A DNA stretch of 16,724 nucleotides. It comes from JAIVJN01 sp036732565. GTDB lineage: Bacteria; Acidobacteriota; Vicinamibacteria; Vicinamibacterales; UBA2999. Made by a program: the position numbers and the translations under genes. Shown here piece by piece: positions 14,564 through 16,724 of this stretch. Position 1 is the first letter of the stretch, and every line of letters starts with the position of its first letter. Location of the stretch: NCBI GenBank assembly GCA_036732565.1, contig DAINCF010000099.1, positions 1-16,724 of the forward strand, read 5' to 3'. Below the pieces are notes generated by a model. It worked only from the letters and a program-made list of their open reading frames with translations, was not told where the DNA came from and did no database searches.

Positions 14564-15723
14564 AACGAGCACGACACGGATTCGCAATCGGCGTGGCCAT
14601 GACCCTGCTGCTGGCGGCGCCCGCGCGTGCGGACGACGCGGAGCAGTTCGGTGGCATCGGCGGTGCCATCAAGCGCGCGCAGCAATTTCGCGAACTGCAG
14701 ATGACGGACGAGGAAGAGCAGAAGCTGGGCGCGGCGGTGAGCGAGCGCATTCGCGATCGCTACGGCGTCGTGCAGGACGAGGCCGTCCATCGTTATGTCA
14801 CGCTCGTCGGGAGCGTGCTCGCACAGGCCAGCTCGCGTCCGAATCTCCCGTGGACGTTCATCGTCCTCGACGTCGGCTCGGTCAACGCGTTCGCCGCGCC
14901 CGGCGGCTACGTGCACATCACCCGTGGCGCGCTGGGCCTGTTGAAATCCGAGGCGGAGCTGGCTGGCGTTCTGGGTCACGAGCTGGTGCACGTCGCCGAG
15001 AAGCACACCATCAAAGCCATTCAGAAGAGCAAGGCCGTCCAAATGGGCGCGGAGGAGACGCTGTCGGGCAACGCCGGCCTGTTCGAGCGGGCCGTGACGG
15101 CGACCTACGACAACATCGTCGACAAAGGGTTCGGCCGCGCGGAGGAGCACGAGAGTGACGAGATGGGCATCGCGCTCGCCAACAAGGTGGGATACGCGCC
15201 GCAAGGGTTGGGCGAGTTCCTCACCCGCATCAAGGAGCGCAACTCCGGGTCCACCGAGAAGCGGGGGCTGTTCGCGTCTCACCCCGAGATGGACGAGCGA
15301 CTCTCGAACCTGACCAAGGCCATCGCCTCGCAGAAGCTCGTGGCTAAGGCCACGCTCGAGGATCGCTACAAGAAGTTCATCACCTACGAGCCGACGCCGC
15401 TCACCGAGATAGCGACCGTCGAAGCCGGCTCCGCGGGTTTGGCCGGAGGCGGATCGGACGCGAAGAAGGAAGACCCCAAGGAGACCGCCAAGGAAGGCGA
15501 GAAGAAGGAAGAGCCGAAGAAGCGCGGTCTTGGCCTTGGGCGTCTGATGAACGCGGGCGGCGGCGAGAAGAAGCAGGCGCAGACGACCGGATCGGCGTCG
15601 GCGCGCGGGCTCGACCCCGAAAAGGACGTGAAGGGCAGCGGCAACCCGAAGCCGGTGCCGGTGACCGTCACGGCCGAGGACCTCTCCGCATTCAAGAAAG
15701 AGGGCGGGCTCACGGGCGCGTAG
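14560..15723 (+). CDS. exported M48-family zinc metalloprotease
   Basis: 387 aa. A signal peptide (1-24; KRAR start, hydrophobic 8-20, cleavage near ARA-DD) sends it to the periplasm. The M48 peptidase domain spans about 45-265: the zinc motif HELVH (140-144) with catalytic Glu141, the third zinc ligand in EEHESDEMG (195-203, probably Glu196), the conserved VNAFAAPGGYVHITRGAL edge (108-125), and SHPEMDERL (240-248). This resembles the BepA/YfgC and LoiP group that works in envelope quality control, but no TPR domain follows. Instead the last 100 residues form a low-complexity tail rich in Lys and Glu (about 299-322), then Gly, Ala and Pro. The ATG overlaps the cyclase stop; the channel gene begins 15 bases after its stop. 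Its link to cAMP signalling is not known. Confidence 0.92.
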   Translation: MKRARHGFAIGVAMTLLLAAPARADDAEQFGGIGGAIKRAQQFRELQMTDEEEQKLGAAVSERIRDRYGVVQDEAVHRYVTLVGSVLAQASSRPNLPWTFIVLDVGSVNAFAAPGGYVHITRGALGLLKSEAELAGVLGHELVHVAEKHTIKAIQKSKAVQMGAEETLSGNAGLFERAVTATYDNIVDKGFGRAEEHESDEMGIALANKVGYAPQGLGEFLTRIKERNSGSTEKRGLFASHPEMDERLSNLTKAIASQKLVAKATLEDRYKKFITYEPTPLTEIATVEAGSAGLAGGGSDAKKEDPKETAKEGEKKEEPKKRGLGLGRLMNAGGGEKKQAQTTGSASARGLDPEKDVKGSGNPKPVPVTVTAEDLSAFKKEGGLTGA

Positions 15724-15738
15724 TCGATCGACAGCCGA

Positions 15739-16724
15739 ATGAGTCTCGAGACGAACGGCCTCCTGATCGCGGGCGTGGTGGCCTTGGCCATCACGCTCGG
15801 CTGCCTCGTCGGCATTCACAGCCGGTTCTTGCGCGGACGCCTGCGGCTGTCCGCCTACCTCCTGGTCGCCTTCCTCGCGCTCGGGGCGGCGAGCACACAA
15901 GCGATTCCTGAAGCGCAGGCGGTCGGGTCGATCGCGCGGCTGCTCCTCGTCCTCGCCGTCATCAATCTCGTCGTCGCGCTGCTCGTCAACCCATGGCGCG
16001 AGCATCGCGCATCGGATCGCTTCCCGGCCATCGCGCAGGACGTGGCAATCATCGCTCTCTTCACCGTCGTGGCGACGGTGTTGATGCGCGACCAACTGTT
16101 CACGATGTCCGCCGTGGGCGCGGTCATCGTCGGCTTTGCGTTGCAGGATACGCTCGGCAACTTCTTCGCGGGCCTGGCGATCCAGATCGACAAGCCGTTC
16201 CGCGTTGGCCATTGGATTGCGGTGGCCGATCGCGAAGGGCAGGTCGCCGAGATCACGTGGCGCGCGACCAAGCTCAGGACCGAGGCCGGTCAGTTCGTGA
16301 TCGTGCCGAACAGCATCATCGCCAAGGACCCGATCCTCAACTACTCCGAGCCGTCGATTCCCACACGGATCGAGGTCGAGGTCGGTGTCGCGTACCAGTC
16401 GGCGCCGAACCTCGTGAAGGCGGCCATTCGAGAAGCCATCGCCCACGCGCCGCTCGCGTTGGCGGATCCGCCCGCCGACATCATCCTCAAGGACTTCGCC
16501 GCCTCGTCGATCGTCTACAGAGTGCGCTTCTGGATCGACGACTACGAGCAGCACGAGCCGGCGCGCGATCAGATCCGCAGCGCCATCTGGTACATCTTCA
16601 CGCGGCGCGGCATCGAGATCCCGTACCCGATTCAAGTCGAGATCTCGCGCGAAGAACAGGTGGGGCGCTCGCCGGCCGCCATCGCGGCCGGCGCCGAGCG
16701 GTTCGGTGGCATCGATTTGTTCTC
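15739..16724 (+). CDS. MscS-family channel, probably bCNG type (partial, runs off the window)
   Basis: The first 328 residues are present; the gene continues past the end. Five hydrophobic segments are seen (about 7-27, 39-56, 65-84, 99-116, 125-148), the last being the pore helix with the MscS signature GFALQDTLGNFFAGLAIQIDKP (132-153) and PFRVGHWI (153-160). The beta domain follows (EGQVAEITWRATKLRTEAG, PNSIIAKDPILNYS), then the alpha/beta domain ending at IEIPYPIQVEISREE (292-306). Ordinary small MscS proteins end soon after this point. Here the chain goes on through ERFGGIDLF (320-328), which resembles the linker and first helix before a cyclic-nucleotide-binding domain in bCNG channels. 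The ATG is 15 bases after the protease stop with no ribosome site, so translation is probably coupled. MscS membership is secure; the nucleotide-binding part lies outside the window and is inferred. Confidence 0.88.
   Translation, partial: MSLETNGLLIAGVVALAITLGCLVGIHSRFLRGRLRLSAYLLVAFLALGAASTQAIPEAQAVGSIARLLLVLAVINLVVALLVNPWREHRASDRFPAIAQDVAIIALFTVVATVLMRDQLFTMSAVGAVIVGFALQDTLGNFFAGLAIQIDKPFRVGHWIAVADREGQVAEITWRATKLRTEAGQFVIVPNSIIAKDPILNYSEPSIPTRIEVEVGVAYQSAPNLVKAAIREAIAHAPLALADPPADIILKDFAASSIVYRVRFWIDDYEQHEPARDQIRSAIWYIFTRRGIEIPYPIQVEISREEQVGRSPAAIAAGAERFGGIDLF

Noticed and set aside
14431..16635. 734-codon open frame on the minus strand, antisense to the protease and channel genes
   Set aside because: Its translation is Arg/Asp/His-rich low-complexity text with no domain, while the opposite strand has unmistakable M48 and MscS signatures. 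Long antisense open frames are expected at this GC content.

Overview
The window is GC-rich, gene-dense bacterial chromosome. Gene content points to Acidobacteriota, most likely a Vicinamibacteria-type lineage. The strongest clue is a PadR-like regulator followed at once by a 'duplicated orphan permease' (ADOP: a MacB/FtsX-type permease with two permease units and no ATPase), an architecture typical of that phylum. A large secreted BNR-type beta-propeller fits too. The placement is inference from gene content; there is no rRNA or tRNA here.

Layout. 1-140: no gene, but a compact repeat with 26-bp inverted arms (REP/REPIN- or MITE-like). 159-1352: an exported protein related to M29 aminopeptidases that seems to lack several metal ligands. 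1377-4528: a palindromic promoter/operator, padR and the ADOP permease. 5700-4540 (minus): an ankyrin-repeat/VOC fusion. 5776-7010 (plus): a DUF2255 gene, a broken SnoaL-like gene and a GNAT acetyltransferase. 10465-7019 (minus): a 973-aa exported beta-propeller, then a small exported DUF4177-like protein. 10622-11419 (plus): an AAC(3)-family acetyltransferase overlapping tail-to-tail with an aldo/keto reductase (12391-11390, minus). 12551-16724 (plus): a CHASE2 adenylate cyclase, an M48 metalloprotease overlapping it by ATGA, and an MscS-type channel that runs off the window.

The last block is the most interesting. The cyclase keeps all the catalytic residues for making cAMP. The channel continues past its MscS region into residues that resemble the start of the cyclic-nucleotide-binding domain of bCNG channels. 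The operon may therefore encode both a cAMP source and a cAMP-gated channel, with an exported protease between them. The cyclase also has no ATG, GTG or TTG that would include its first membrane helix. The best-placed start is a CTG 8 nt after a TATACT box, which would be a leaderless, non-canonical start.

Two start styles appear. Genes with a clear GGAGG/AGGAG (the M29-like protein, GNAT, the propeller, the DUF4177-like protein, and the former start of the SnoaL pseudogene) sit beside genes with no ribosome site but a -10-like box 6-10 nt before the start (padR, AAC(3), DUF2255, cyclase). No convincing Rho-independent terminator, tRNA, CRISPR array or insertion sequence was seen.
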